From assembly GCF_002302565.1 (NCBI RefSeq), contig NZ_CP022382.1, positions 2,217,001 to 2,281,000 on the forward strand: 64,000 bases of DNA, read 5' to 3'. Each line of letters begins with the position of its first letter. Position 1 is the first letter of the stretch. The DNA is from Capnocytophaga canimorsus (GTDB lineage Bacteria > Bacteroidota > Bacteroidia > Flavobacteriales > Flavobacteriaceae). The notes under the pieces are model-generated. The model did no database searches. It was not told the origin of the DNA and worked only from the letters and a program-made list of their open reading frames with translations. The translations under genes and the position numbers were made by a program. Of the stretch, positions 1 through 9,477 are shown in pieces.

Positions 1-2
1 AA

Positions 3-1940
3 ACTGCCGAAAATGAATTTTCACTTATTGTAACAGCTCAAATAGAGCGTGGTTGGCGTTTGTATGCGCAAAATATTCCACCTAATGGTCCGGTACCTAC
101 TACTTTTGAATTTGAAAAATCACCTGATTATCAGCTTGTAGGTAAGGTTTCTGAGGAAAAAGTAATGACCAAGTTTGACAATGTGTTCAATATGGAAATT
201 GGTTATTTTTCCGAAAAAGCGGTTTTTACACAAAAGATTAAAACGTCTCAACCTATAAAAAATATCAAAGGAACCGTTGAGTTTATGGTGTGTGATGATT
301 CTACTTGTTTACCCCCCGATACTATTGATTTGGTTTTTGCATTCGATGAATTTTTTGCAGGAAGTCAAAATGCTCAAAACGATTTGGCACAAATAACAGG
401 TGATACCTCACAAAACACTTCGTCAGAGGCTCATAAAGAAACTGATAAAAAAACCATTGAAACCCCATCAGTTTCTGAAAGTAATTCTGATTTGGCAAAA
501 AAAGGACTTTGGGCGATATTTTTCATTTCATTTCTCTCAGGATTTGCCGCACTTTTAACTCCTTGCGTATTCCCGATGATTCCTATGACCGTAAGTTACT
601 TTACCAAACAAAGTAAATCAAAAGCACAAGGAATAAAAAATGCCGTATTTTATGGAGTTTCTATCATTGTGATTTACGTGCTTTTGGGTACGGGAGTTAC
701 TGCTATTTTCGGTGCTGATGCACTGAATGCTTTAGCAAGTAATGTGTGGTTTAATCTGATTTTCTTTATACTATTGGTGTTTTTTGCGGCTTCGTTTTTG
801 GGAGCTTTTGAACTTACTTTGCCAAGTTCTTGGAGTACAAAGGTAGATGCTCAAGCCAATCGAAGCGGACTGGTAGGTATCTTTTTTATGGCTTTAGCAT
901 TAGCCATCGTTTCTTTTTCGTGTACTGGACCTATTGTGGGTACGCTACTTGTTGAAGCGGCTTCTCGCGGAGGAATAGCTCCTATTATCGGAATGTTTGG
1001 TTTTTCATTAGCCATTGCTTTGCCTTTTGCTCTTTTTGCAGCTTTCCCAGGTTGGCTCAATTCTTTACCAAAATCGGGCGGTTGGCTCAATACCGTAAAA
1101 GTGGTATTAGGATTTTTGGAGTTAGCATTGGCGTTTAAATTTCTTTCACAAGCAGATTTAGTACTTCAACTTCATTTTCTTGAACGAGAAGTATTTATAG
1201 CTATTTGGATTGCCGTTTTCGGAACTTTAGCACTTTATTTGTTTGGAAAAATTCGATTACCTCACGATTCACCCATTCAACATATTTCGGTAGGGCGGTT
1301 AAGTTTAGGTTTGCTTTCACTTACCTTTACCATTTATATGATTCCAGGGCTTTGGGGAGCACCACTTAACCTAATTAGTGCCTTCCCACCGCCACAACAT
1401 TATAGTGAGTCGCCTTACGGAGTCGGATATACCAAAATGGGAGGCGGCGTAAGCGCAATCGATGAAGCCAATTTGCCTGAAGGGGCGTCACTTTTAGAGC
1501 CAAATAACATTCTACATTTTGTAGATTATCAACAAGGACTTGATTATGCTAAAAAGGTAAATAAACCTGTACTCATTGATTTTACTGGCTGGGCTTGTGT
1601 GAATTGTCGTAAAATGGAACAGAATGTTTGGCCTAAACCTCAGATTTTAGAAATTTTGAAAAACGAAGTGGTTTTTATTTCACTTTATGTTGATGATAAG
1701 CGTCCGTTACCTGCCGATCAAGTAACTGAATCAAAGGTACGTCCAGGACGTAAAATTAAATACATCGGTCAGAAATGGAGTGAATTTCAGACCTTGCGTT
1801 ACAAAGCAAATTCACAGCCTTTTTATGTGCTTATGAATCACGATGAAAGCAATCTGATCACTCCAATAGGTTATACCCCTGATGCTGATGAATTCTTACA
1901 ATGGCTCAAAGCAGGGGTAGGAAATTTTAATAAGAAATAG
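3..1940 (+). CDS. dsbD: Thiol:disulfide interchange protein DsbD (5' partial)
   Basis: DsbD carries electrons from cytoplasmic thioredoxin across the inner membrane to periplasmic thiol-redox proteins. The reading frame is open from the window edge, so the true start and signal peptide lie outside; the TTG at 60 is not the start. 645 codons are visible. In order they give the periplasmic alpha domain with a Cys pair (CDDSTC, about residue 97), a multi-pass membrane domain from about residue 170 with the redox motifs TPCVFP and FSCTGP, and a C-terminal thioredoxin-like domain with WACVNC (about residue 532). All six expected Cys are present, so the visible part looks functional. A strong hairpin terminator follows. 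Confidence 0.93.
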   Translation, partial: TAENEFSLIVTAQIERGWRLYAQNIPPNGPVPTTFEFEKSPDYQLVGKVSEEKVMTKFDNVFNMEIGYFSEKAVFTQKIKTSQPIKNIKGTVEFMVCDDSTCLPPDTIDLVFAFDEFFAGSQNAQNDLAQITGDTSQNTSSEAHKETDKKTIETPSVSESNSDLAKKGLWAIFFISFLSGFAALLTPCVFPMIPMTVSYFTKQSKSKAQGIKNAVFYGVSIIVIYVLLGTGVTAIFGADALNALASNVWFNLIFFILLVFFAASFLGAFELTLPSSWSTKVDAQANRSGLVGIFFMALALAIVSFSCTGPIVGTLLVEAASRGGIAPIIGMFGFSLAIALPFALFAAFPGWLNSLPKSGGWLNTVKVVLGFLELALAFKFLSQADLVLQLHFLEREVFIAIWIAVFGTLALYLFGKIRLPHDSPIQHISVGRLSLGLLSLTFTIYMIPGLWGAPLNLISAFPPPQHYSESPYGVGYTKMGGGVSAIDEANLPEGASLLEPNNILHFVDYQQGLDYAKKVNKPVLIDFTGWACVNCRKMEQNVWPKPQILEILKNEVVFISLYVDDKRPLPADQVTESKVRPGRKIKYIGQKWSEFQTLRYKANSQPFYVLMNHDESNLITPIGYTPDADEFLQWLKAGVGNFNKK

Positions 1941-1967
1941 TCTTTATTTTAAAGGAACTTATATAAT

Positions 1968-2003
1968 ATTCAAAAACACGGCTTTTTAGCCGTGTTTTTG
2001 AAT
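1968..2003 (+). terminator. Rho-independent terminator after dsbD
   Basis: A perfect 16-bp inverted repeat with a TTTT loop lies 28 bases after the dsbD stop codon; its arms are 1968-1983 and 1988-2003. The core ACACGGCT/AGCCGTGT is flanked by A-run and T-run, so it can act in both directions. The same core recurs at 62630-62657. Confidence 0.85.
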
Positions 2004-2237
2004 ACTAGAAGAATCATTCTAAGTGTGATAGTCTCGTTTAAATGATGAAAAGGTGGTAGTGTTTAAAAAGTCTGAAGAATATTTAGTGTTAGGCTTCTAC
2101 TTGATTTAGTCTAACAAAAACATATTTTTTATACATCGTACTTTTAAATTGGTACCGAAAATTCTTAATATATGATTAAAAGTTAATCTATTACTTAATA
2201 ATTATTGTGTTGTGAAATTGAGAATATGAAGAAAAAC

Positions 2238-2888
2238 TTATTTCGTCCAATAATCGTGACCGAAATGTCGGGTTAGGTATAAGATTACTTTTTTAGCTAT
2301 AACCAATTGTTCTTGCATTTGTTTTAAGAATAAACTTCGTTCTTCCCAAGCCCAAGTACCATTGATGTATCCTGAATCATCTACATCGAAAGCAATTTTC
2401 TGTCTTACAGATAAAAGTTTTTCGTTGAAGTCACTGAAGGTAGGTGAAAATAAAAATCCTTGAGTGGATTCGTAAAAAAATAATTTTCCTTTAATTTGAC
2501 TGATTTCAAAGTGCCAAACTTGGTTGGTGTCGTAAAACACAAAACCATCGCTGCTGTGATAAACAGCATCTTTCATTTTCTCAATGCTATCTAGTTTATC
2601 GTACCAGAAAAAGTCAAAAACGACATCGTCCAAATAATTTATACAGGGGCGAATCCACATTTTTGGTAAGGATTCACCCGAGTTTTTAATCATTAAAAAC
2701 AGACTCTCGTAGTAAGCTACCAATTCTGAAAGGTTGGTGATACAATCCTCTACGGCTACCCAAGTAAAATCACTATCGCCCTCGTGTTTTGCATACGAAG
2801 GTTGATACAAACCTCCGATGCTGTTTTTCATCCCCTTTTTGAGAAGAAAACCAATCTTAAAACTTAACAAATTGTGTGAGTGTCTCAT
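2238..2888 (-). CDS. Hypothetical protein, 216 aa
   Basis: I do not recognise this family. The protein has no signal peptide and no clear membrane segment. It is rich in aromatic residues and acidic patches (for example DDVVFDFFWYDKLD), which suggests a soluble cytoplasmic protein. The start at 2888 is the first ATG; a second one lies at residue 20 (MKNSIGG). It stands alone: about 300 bases separate it from dsbD and 183 from ppx, and the hairpin at 3027-3060 points away from it. The coding call rests on the long open frame and ordinary amino-acid composition. Confidence 0.6.
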   Translation of the reverse strand: MRHSHNLLSFKIGFLLKKGMKNSIGGLYQPSYAKHEGDSDFTWVAVEDCITNLSELVAYYESLFLMIKNSGESLPKMWIRPCINYLDDVVFDFFWYDKLDSIEKMKDAVYHSSDGFVFYDTNQVWHFEISQIKGKLFFYESTQGFLFSPTFSDFNEKLLSVRQKIAFDVDDSGYINGTWAWEERSLFLKQMQEQLVIAKKVILYLTRHFGHDYWTK

Positions 2889-3026
2889 AATGGGTAACCT
2901 TAAAATTCCGACCTCAAGGTCTTAAACATTCCTGCAAAGTTAACAAAAGCCATACAGTTGTAAAAATAAATGAACGTTAATTTACAGAAAATATATTTTA
3001 AAGAGATATAAAAACTCATTTTTTGA

Positions 3027-3066
3027 ATCTTTCCGAAGCCCTATTGAGCGTCGGAAAGATTTTTTA
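3027..3066 (+). terminator. Hairpin with T-run, plus orientation
   Basis: Ten-bp arms (3027-3036 and 3051-3060, ATCTTTCCGA type) enclose a 14-base loop and are followed on the plus strand by a run of T. Both flanking genes are on the minus strand. In the minus direction there is no T-run directly after the stem. It may still end ppx transcription by its hairpin, or stop antisense transcripts. Confidence 0.5.
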
Positions 3067-3071
3067 ACTGT

Positions 3072-3956
3072 TTATTTTTGGTCGTATAGCGTTTTGATAA
3101 TACCATCTGAAAGCCCAATTTTTGGAACGTGAATGCGTTTGGCTTTACTCCATTTCATAGCATTGAGGTAGATGCTCAATGCGTGAGTGATAACGTCTGC
3201 ACGGTCAGGATTGTAACCTAAATCATACACACGTTGTTCATACGAAAACGTAGATAAGTATTTAGCGTGATTGCGTAAAAATTTGTAAGTGAGAGGTTGA
3301 TCTTTTTTTCTCCCTGAATCTTTAAAGATGCGATTGATGTTTCCTCCTGAACCGATAGCTTCTAATTTATCGTGTTTTGAGGTGTTTTCTTTTATCCAAG
3401 CTTCAACTTCTTTCCAAGTTTTATTACTTACTTTATTGTCTAATAAACGTACCGTACCAATAGGGAAGGAGCGTGAGGCAATTACTTGCCCTTTTGAGAA
3501 AACGGTAAACTCGGTGCTTCCGCCACCAACGTCGATGTAAAGATAGTCTTTATCGTCTTTAATCATTGCCTTTAAGTCGGTTGAAGCAATAATAGCTGCT
3601 TCTTCTGCTCCGCCAATGATACGGATTTGTACTCCTGTTTTTTTGCGAATTTCTTGGGCTATTGTCTCACCATTTTTTGCCTCCCGCATTGCCGAGGTAG
3701 CACAAGCCATATACTTTTCTACTTTATTGACTTTCATCAATAAATCAAAAGCTTTCATCGAATCGGATAGGCGAGTGGCGTTCTCTGGAGAAATGTTTCC
3801 GTCCAGAAAAACATCCGCCCCCAAACGAATGGGTACACGTACCAAACTGCTTTTACTAAATACGGGCTTTTTTCCGTCGATTTCCGTAACGTTGGCTATC
3901 AGTAGCCTTACACCATTTGAACCGATGTCGATAGCTCCTAATTTTCGTATTTTCAT
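3072..3956 (-). CDS. ppx: Ppx/GppA-type exopolyphosphatase
   Basis: Members of this ASKHA-fold family remove terminal phosphate from polyphosphate or hydrolyse pppGpp. The 294-residue protein has the phosphate-1 motif DIGSNG at residues 10-15 and the phosphate-2 motif DVGGGSTEF near residue 142. It is the short two-subdomain form that lacks the C-terminal HD domain of E. coli Ppx. Its ATG overlaps the ppk1 stop codon in an ATGA arrangement at 3953-3956, so translation is probably coupled and the substrate is most likely polyphosphate. A role on (p)ppGpp is not excluded. Confidence 0.88.
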   Translation of the reverse strand: MKIRKLGAIDIGSNGVRLLIANVTEIDGKKPVFSKSSLVRVPIRLGADVFLDGNISPENATRLSDSMKAFDLLMKVNKVEKYMACATSAMREAKNGETIAQEIRKKTGVQIRIIGGAEEAAIIASTDLKAMIKDDKDYLYIDVGGGSTEFTVFSKGQVIASRSFPIGTVRLLDNKVSNKTWKEVEAWIKENTSKHDKLEAIGSGGNINRIFKDSGRKKDQPLTYKFLRNHAKYLSTFSYEQRVYDLGYNPDRADVITHALSIYLNAMKWSKAKRIHVPKIGLSDGIIKTLYDQK

Positions 3957-6064
3957 AGTGTTTTATCCGTTTTTTGCTTCAAATAATATTGATAAGTGGT
4001 TAATTGTGAACGATTTTTAGTTTTTTGATTGCGTTTGTAAGCATTGTTTTGTTTTTCAGAAATGATACGTGCCTTTACATTATCTGTCCACCCAATTTCA
4101 AAGGTATCCCACAATTCTTGTTGTATGTCTTCATCATAAATAGGGCAACTTACCTCTACACGGTACTCGATGTTTCGGGTCATCCAATCTGCCGAAGAGA
4201 TATAAAATTTCGGACTGCCTCCGTTGGCAAAAATATACAATCGAGGGTGTTCCAAAAATCGATCCACGATGCTTATAACTTCAATATTTTCGCTCATTCC
4301 TTCAATTCCAGGAATTAAACAGCAGATGCCTCGTACAATCATCTGTATTTTCACCCCAGCGCGACTGGCTTCGTAGAGTTTATCAATCATTTTGTAACTG
4401 GTCAAACTATTCATTTTTAGCTTCATATAGGCTATTTTACCAGCTTTTGCATTTTTTATCTCGTTATCAATAAGGTGGATAAATGCCGTTTTGGTATAGT
4501 GAGGTGAAACGATTAAATGATTATAACGTTGAATTTTATAAGTTGTTTCAAAGAAATTGAATACCTTATTTACTTCTTTTAAAATGTCTTGGTTTGCGGT
4601 GAATAAAGTATAATCAGTATAAATACGTGCCGTAGATTCGTTAAAATTTCCTGTGCTTATAAATCCGTAACGTTTGATTTCTTTGCCTTCTTCGCGCTCA
4701 ATGACACATATTTTGCTATGTACTTTAAGTCCGCGAACGCCAAAAATAACCTTGATGCCTTCGGCTTTGAGTTGTTCGGCATATTTAATATTTGATTCTT
4801 CGTCGAATCGAGCTTGGAGTTCAATTTGTACGGTAACTTTTTTCCCGTTTTTAACAGCATTGATTAGTGAGTTGACTACTTGAGAATTTTTAGCCAAACG
4901 ATAAATGGTTATTTTAACGGATTTTACTTTTGGGTCTAACGCTGCTTCACGCAAGAACCAAATAATATTTGAAAAAGTGTGATAGGGGGTAAACTGTAAA
5001 TGGTCTTTTTCGGCGATTTTTTGAAGGATGCTTCCTCCGCTACTCAGTCCTGCAACGGGTAGAGGCTGTAAGGGGGCATACATTAGGTCGGTACGTCCCA
5101 TACCAGGGAAATTCATATAATCGCGCCGATTGTGATAACGCCCACCAGGAATGATGCTATCCGTTTTTTCGATGTGCATTTTATCGAACAAAAATTGCAA
5201 AGTATCCTTACCAATGTTTTTATCGTAAACCAAACGCACGGGCTCTCCACGACGACGCCCTTCCACACTTGATGAAATTTTTTCTACGAAACTTTTGCTC
5301 AAATCATCATCGATATCCAATTCGGCATCACGCGTGATTTTAATCATATGCGCAGTAATCGACTCATAATGAAAAATATTGAAAATCTTATGTAAACAAA
5401 AACGAATGATATCATCAATCATAATGATGTAATGTTTGTTTTCAATTTGAGGCAATTCCACAAAGCGGTCTAACGTGGTAGGTAGCTCAATTAGAGCGTA
5501 TTGTGTTTTTTCCCTATAGGCTACTGAAGAAAAGAATTGTCGGATGCCAGAGGTTTTTTGTTCGTCTTTTAGCGTCATTTTTACTGCGAGGTAAGCCACG
5601 TCGTCTTTAAGCTCAGGAAAGTCCTCCAAGTCGTTGAGAATGATAGTGAATAGAGCAGGGCTTACTTTGTTGTGAAAATAATTTTTCACAAAATCTTCGT
5701 GTTCTGCCAATAGGTTCTTTTCATTAACAATGAAAATATTTTCTTTTTCTAATTCTTTAGTAATGGCATTGATAATACGAAGACTTTCTTCTTGTAAACC
5801 GATGACTTCTTTGGTGATTTCCTCCAGAAGTTCCTTAGCGTGTGTGCCGAGTTCGCCTTCTGAGGCGCCTTCCAAAGCAATTCGTTTTACGGTAGCGTAA
5901 CGTACTTTGAAGAATTCATCTAAATTATTGGAAAAAATTCCAGCAAAACGTACCCGTTCCAGCAAGGGGACCGTTTTATCTGCCGCCTCTTGCAGTACAC
6001 GAGCGTTGAATTTGAGCCAACTTAGCTCTCTGTTGATATATGTATTTTTGTTTGTCTTGGTCAT
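3953..6064 (-). CDS. ppk1: Polyphosphate kinase 1
   Basis: Ppk1 makes polyphosphate reversibly from ATP through a phosphohistidine intermediate. I chose the ATG at 6064 (MTKTNKNTYINRELSWL), giving 703 residues: family homology begins at INRELSWLKFN, and this ATG overlaps the sixA stop as ATGA (6061-6064). The longer open frame upstream only reads back through sixA. The N-domain motif NLDEFFKVRYA, the catalytic-domain motif GLKVHSKICVIER with the likely phosphorylated His, and STGNFNESTARIYTD are all visible. The length is normal for the family. It is the middle gene of sixA-ppk1-ppx. Confidence 0.96.
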   Translation of the reverse strand: MTKTNKNTYINRELSWLKFNARVLQEAADKTVPLLERVRFAGIFSNNLDEFFKVRYATVKRIALEGASEGELGTHAKELLEEITKEVIGLQEESLRIINAITKELEKENIFIVNEKNLLAEHEDFVKNYFHNKVSPALFTIILNDLEDFPELKDDVAYLAVKMTLKDEQKTSGIRQFFSSVAYREKTQYALIELPTTLDRFVELPQIENKHYIIMIDDIIRFCLHKIFNIFHYESITAHMIKITRDAELDIDDDLSKSFVEKISSSVEGRRRGEPVRLVYDKNIGKDTLQFLFDKMHIEKTDSIIPGGRYHNRRDYMNFPGMGRTDLMYAPLQPLPVAGLSSGGSILQKIAEKDHLQFTPYHTFSNIIWFLREAALDPKVKSVKITIYRLAKNSQVVNSLINAVKNGKKVTVQIELQARFDEESNIKYAEQLKAEGIKVIFGVRGLKVHSKICVIEREEGKEIKRYGFISTGNFNESTARIYTDYTLFTANQDILKEVNKVFNFFETTYKIQRYNHLIVSPHYTKTAFIHLIDNEIKNAKAGKIAYMKLKMNSLTSYKMIDKLYEASRAGVKIQMIVRGICCLIPGIEGMSENIEVISIVDRFLEHPRLYIFANGGSPKFYISSADWMTRNIEYRVEVSCPIYDEDIQQELWDTFEIGWTDNVKARIISEKQNNAYKRNQKTKNRSQLTTYQYYLKQKTDKTL

Positions 6065-6549
6065 AATGTCAATTCTTTGGGAAAAAATTTTCGTAAAAGT
6101 ACGCCTTTTTCTAAATCTTTCCAACGGCTTACTGAAAAACGCAGATGCACGTAACCGCAAGTAGGAATATTTTCAAAATAATGATCGGTATGTGTATTTA
6201 CAAAATAGGTTACAGCGTGGTTATGCCCAAAAATGAGTACATTGTCGTAGGCTTGATCTAAATCTTGCAAAGTTTTGATGAGCATTTCTCCTGAAAAATC
6301 ATACAAATCCGTTTCTGTTGAAAATGGCAGATGATTCAAATTCAATTCGTTGATGAAAATAGCTGCTGTTTTTTGGGTTCGTATTGAAGGACTTGCAAAA
6401 ATGGCTTGTGTTTGGAAATGGTCTTTCTTAAGGGTTTGGCTTACCAGAAGTGCGTCATCAATACCGCGTTGGCAAAGGGGGCGACTTATATCGGGCAGTA
6501 GCCCAGCCCAATCGGATTTGGCGTGTCTTACCAAATGAATTTCTTTCAT
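6061..6549 (-). CDS. sixA: SixA-like histidine phosphatase
   Basis: This histidine-phosphatase-superfamily protein has 162 residues. The RHG-type motif LVRHAKSDW sits at the N-terminus when the ATG at 6549 is used. A second conserved His lies in IFGHNHAV. SixA proteins remove phosphate from phosphohistidine. Its stop overlaps the ppk1 ATG (ATGA), so it is translationally coupled to a kinase that works through a phosphohistidine. That suggests, without proving, a link between the two activities. A small-molecule phosphatase role remains possible. Confidence 0.82.
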   Translation of the reverse strand: MKEIHLVRHAKSDWAGLLPDISRPLCQRGIDDALLVSQTLKKDHFQTQAIFASPSIRTQKTAAIFINELNLNHLPFSTETDLYDFSGEMLIKTLQDLDQAYDNVLIFGHNHAVTYFVNTHTDHYFENIPTCGYVHLRFSVSRWKDLEKGVLLRKFFPKELTL

Positions 6550-6584
6550 AATTTTATCAGATAGTATAAAAAGGAAAAACAAGA

Positions 6585-6615
6585 AAGCGGTAATTACCTA
6601 CTGTTTCTTGTTTTT
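6585..6615 (-). terminator. Terminator downstream of the metal-dependent hydrolase gene
   Basis: Twelve-bp arms (6585-6596 and 6604-6615) of AAAAACAAGAAA type flank a short loop. On the minus strand the hairpin ends in a run of T. It lies about 105 bases past the stop of the 6722-7399 gene and just upstream of sixA, separating the two transcription units. Confidence 0.6.
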
Positions 6616-6721
6616 CGTGTCAAGCTTAGCTGAGTTGAAATTTCATAACTGTAAGGTTGAGCTTACATATTCTATTTCACCACCTTGCTTAAGCTGACAA
6701 AAAATAATTTATTCATATTTT

Positions 6722-7399
6722 CTACACACAAACGGATTCACCTATTTGAGGCAAAAGTAACTCTTTCCCTTTGTTTTTAAAGAGATTGATGGCATTTTGA
6801 TGGTCGATTTTTATAAAACCAAAAGTGTCATAATGCACACCCAAAACACGATTACATTTTACAAACTCGGCTGCCATAAGGGCATCTTCTATATCCATTG
6901 TAAAATTATCTCCGATGGGCAATACTGCCAAATCAAGCCTATAACGTACAGGAATAAGTTGCATATCGAAATGAAGTGCAGTATCCCCAGCGATATAAAT
7001 GGTTTTATCCTCGGTTTGTAAGATAAAGCCTCCTGGGTTTCCTCCTGATTTTTTATCGGCAAAGGTGGAGGAATGTACCGCGTGTACCATTTTGAGTTTT
7101 CCGAAAGGGAATTTCCAACTGCCCCCAAAGTTCATTGGGTGCCCTGATATTCCTAATTCGTCGTAATATTCCACGATTTCAAAGTTAGAAATGACTTGGG
7201 CTTGGGTGCGTTTTGCGATGCGTTCCACGTCAGCTACGTGGTCTTGATGAGCGTGAGTGATGAGGATATAGTCCGCTTTTACTTGTTCAACATCAATGTG
7301 TTTGGCAAGTGGATTGCTACTGATGAAGGGGTCAACCAACAGATGCAGGTCTCCAATTTTGATTCCGATGCACGAATGTCCGTAATAGGTGATTTCCAT
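6722..7399 (-). CDS. UPF0173-type metal-dependent hydrolase
   Basis: The 225-residue protein has the metallo-beta-lactamase fold. The Zn-binding motif THAHQDH lies near residue 49, and further metal ligands are likely in VHAVHS, the Asp of AGDTALH and GVHYDTFG. The compact length and the start MEITYYGHSCIGI fit the UPF0173 / YtkL group. The physiological substrate is not known. No signal peptide is present, so it should be cytoplasmic. It is followed by its own terminator. Confidence 0.85.
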   Translation of the reverse strand: MEITYYGHSCIGIKIGDLHLLVDPFISSNPLAKHIDVEQVKADYILITHAHQDHVADVERIAKRTQAQVISNFEIVEYYDELGISGHPMNFGGSWKFPFGKLKMVHAVHSSTFADKKSGGNPGGFILQTEDKTIYIAGDTALHFDMQLIPVRYRLDLAVLPIGDNFTMDIEDALMAAEFVKCNRVLGVHYDTFGFIKIDHQNAINLFKNKGKELLLPQIGESVCV

Positions 7400-7525
7400 A
7401 GTGCTATTATTTTTAATTTTTTGTCAAAGTAAGAAAAAAAAGATTTAAAAAAAGCCTTTGGTTATGATAAAAATTTCTAAATAAAACGAAAATCTTTCCT
7501 GGTTTTAAGATTATTTATAAAAAGG

Positions 7526-8425
7526 CTAAAACAATAGTCCAATAAAAAACAGCACTGAAAGCAAAAAAGTGCTTAAAGCTACTACTTTAAGTTCTTTGTC
7601 TAAAACTTTGAGTTCTTTATTCTTTTTTACTCGTATCAGATGAGCGATCAAAGGCAGAAAAGCAATCCAGTATAAAAGTTTCCAATGTGTGTGAAGGTGA
7701 AGTACGGAGTAAGTCAGCATCAGGAACATTGCCAAAATCACCAAGTAATAATGGTAGTATTTCGCCCATTGTATCCCGATTTTAACCACCAACGTATTTT
7801 TACCTACGGCTTTGTCGTTTTCATAGTCACGCATATTGTTCAAATTCAGTACGGCAACACTCAAAAAGCCAATGGCTGTGGCGGGTAAAATCACCTTCCA
7901 AGGCAAGTGATGAACGTACAAAAAGTACGAACCTAAAACGCTAAGCCAACCGAAAAATAGAAATACGAACACATCGCCCAAACCTCGATAGCCATAAGCC
8001 GATTTGCCTACCGTATATTTAATCGCTGCCACTACGGAAAGTACTCCCAAAAGCATAAAAACAACAATGTATATAATATGGTCTCTGCCAAAAGCCTTAT
8101 ATATCAGAATGACGGCGGCTAATACGGCAAGTAAGGCAGTTACTGCTACGGCGGTTTTCATTTCACTTCGGGTGACTTTACCACTTTGCAAGGCACGTTG
8201 AGGTCCGATGCGGTTGTGATTGTCCGTGCCTTTGACTCCATCGCCATAGTCATTGGCAAAATTGGAGAGAACTTGTAGCAAAATGGTGGTGGTCAGTGCC
8301 CATATAAAAATATCGGAACGAAATAGGTCTTGGCTGTAAGCCAAAGCACTCCCCATAACAATACCCGAAACGGAAAGGGGCAAGGTTCGTAGTCGTGCCG
8401 CTTGTATAAAAGTTTTTAATTTCAT
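7526..8425 (-). CDS. menA: 1,4-dihydroxy-2-naphthoate prenyltransferase MenA
   Basis: MenA attaches the polyprenyl tail to 1,4-dihydroxy-2-naphthoate, the penultimate step of menaquinone synthesis, in the inner membrane. The 299-residue protein shows the UbiA-type Asp-rich motif NFANDYGDGVKGTD (about residues 57-70), a second motif NNMRDYENDKAVGK (about 196-209), and roughly eight hydrophobic segments. menB lies 2.2 kb upstream on the same strand, separated by two unrelated genes, and menD lies at 17.9 kb. The men genes are therefore dispersed rather than in one operon. Confidence 0.95.
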   Translation of the reverse strand: MKLKTFIQAARLRTLPLSVSGIVMGSALAYSQDLFRSDIFIWALTTTILLQVLSNFANDYGDGVKGTDNHNRIGPQRALQSGKVTRSEMKTAVAVTALLAVLAAVILIYKAFGRDHIIYIVVFMLLGVLSVVAAIKYTVGKSAYGYRGLGDVFVFLFFGWLSVLGSYFLYVHHLPWKVILPATAIGFLSVAVLNLNNMRDYENDKAVGKNTLVVKIGIQWAKYYHYYLVILAMFLMLTYSVLHLHTHWKLLYWIAFLPLIAHLIRVKKNKELKVLDKELKVVALSTFLLSVLFFIGLLF

Positions 8426-8533
8426 ATCCTCAACGGAATTGATTTTTATTGAAGTTTGGTTTGCGTTTTTATAAAGTTTAAAGAGGGAATGTCCTCTCTT
8501 TTTTAGTCTTTCTTGTAATTTTTTCTATATCAT

Positions 8534-9208
8534 CTATCTTTTCACCACAATACCCAATGCTTCCAGGATTTGGTCGTCTTGGAAGAGAACTTTGGCATAC
8601 GCCACCAGCTCGGTATAGCTAGGGTAAAGTTTGTCCAACGCTTCATCGCGGATTTCAGTAGCTTTTTGGGCTTCGCCAGCCTCTTTTTTCTGATTTTCTT
8701 TTAAGGTAGATAGCTCCTGCAAAGCCGTTTTTTGAGCCTCCAAGTCGGTTTGTGTGATGTTGATAGTACCTACTTTTGCCAAGAAGTCCGAATTGCCCAA
8801 AAGTTGTCCATAGAAATTGCTCACCTGCTGATGCCAAGAAGCATAGGCGTTTTTACGTCCAGCATTGAGCTCCAATACCGAAATAGCCTTTACATTCCCT
8901 TTGAAAAGAATCTTACAAAAGGCGATGTGTCTTCGGTAAAGTTCGTCGATTTCCTGTCTTTTTTGATTAAATTTTTCTGTTTCGGCATACTGCTCGGCAT
9001 ATTCTTTCTTCTGGTTTTGCATTAGTTGTTCCAGCTCAGCTACTTTTTGCAGATAAGTGTTGAGTTTTTCTTCCGTATAACCCAAAGTTTGTAATTGAGG
9101 TAAGATTTCGGGTAATTTGGCATTAGAAAAAGCAATTCTCATTTTAGAAATCATTTCATCAGTTGAGATGTAAAGACTTTTTTTCGTAGGTTTTGTATTC
9201 TCTTCCAT
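8534..9208 (-). CDS. Hypothetical coiled-coil protein, 224 aa
   Basis: I do not recognise a named family. The protein is almost entirely charged and helical: Glu-, Lys- and Gln-rich stretches at about residues 40-90 and 150-185 are typical of coiled coil. There is no signal peptide and no membrane segment. It starts MEENTKPTKKSLYIS and ends in a short globular-looking segment (LGIVVKR). It lies between menA and a 21-bp repeat cluster. The composition suggests a structural or scaffold role, but the sequence gives no function. Confidence 0.65.
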   Translation of the reverse strand: MEENTKPTKKSLYISTDEMISKMRIAFSNAKLPEILPQLQTLGYTEEKLNTYLQKVAELEQLMQNQKKEYAEQYAETEKFNQKRQEIDELYRRHIAFCKILFKGNVKAISVLELNAGRKNAYASWHQQVSNFYGQLLGNSDFLAKVGTINITQTDLEAQKTALQELSTLKENQKKEAGEAQKATEIRDEALDKLYPSYTELVAYAKVLFQDDQILEALGIVVKR

Positions 9209-9260
9209 AATATATAATGTTTAAAAGATTATTTTTTGTATGTGTACCCCATTATTTTGA

Positions 9261-9370
9261 TTAGCAAGGTGCAGAAATGATATATCGGGCTTCAGAAATG
9301 AGTTGTCAAGTGTCAGAAATCATAAATCAAGTTGCAGAAATGACTTAGCAAGGTTGATAATTCATTTCTG
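9261..9370. repeat. Degenerate 21-bp tandem repeat ending in an inverted copy
   Basis: Units beginning CAGAAATGA start at 9272, 9293, 9314 and 9335, a strict 21-base period, and a partial unit (TTAGCAAGGTG) precedes them at 9261. The approximate unit is CAGAAATGAnTTnnCAAGnTT. An inverted copy, TCATTTCTG at 9362-9370, can pair with CAGAAATGA at 9335-9343. The cluster fills the gap between two unrecognised minus-strand genes, and no reading frame explains it. Confidence 0.75.
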
Positions 9371-9477
9371 TGACTTGCTGATTCGTTTTTTGAGGTTGTT
9401 GGCATTTCTATTGGTTGTAAGTTATTATAAAAGATATACGAATTGTTTTTAAAAATTTTAGTATGAATAGTTATGCC

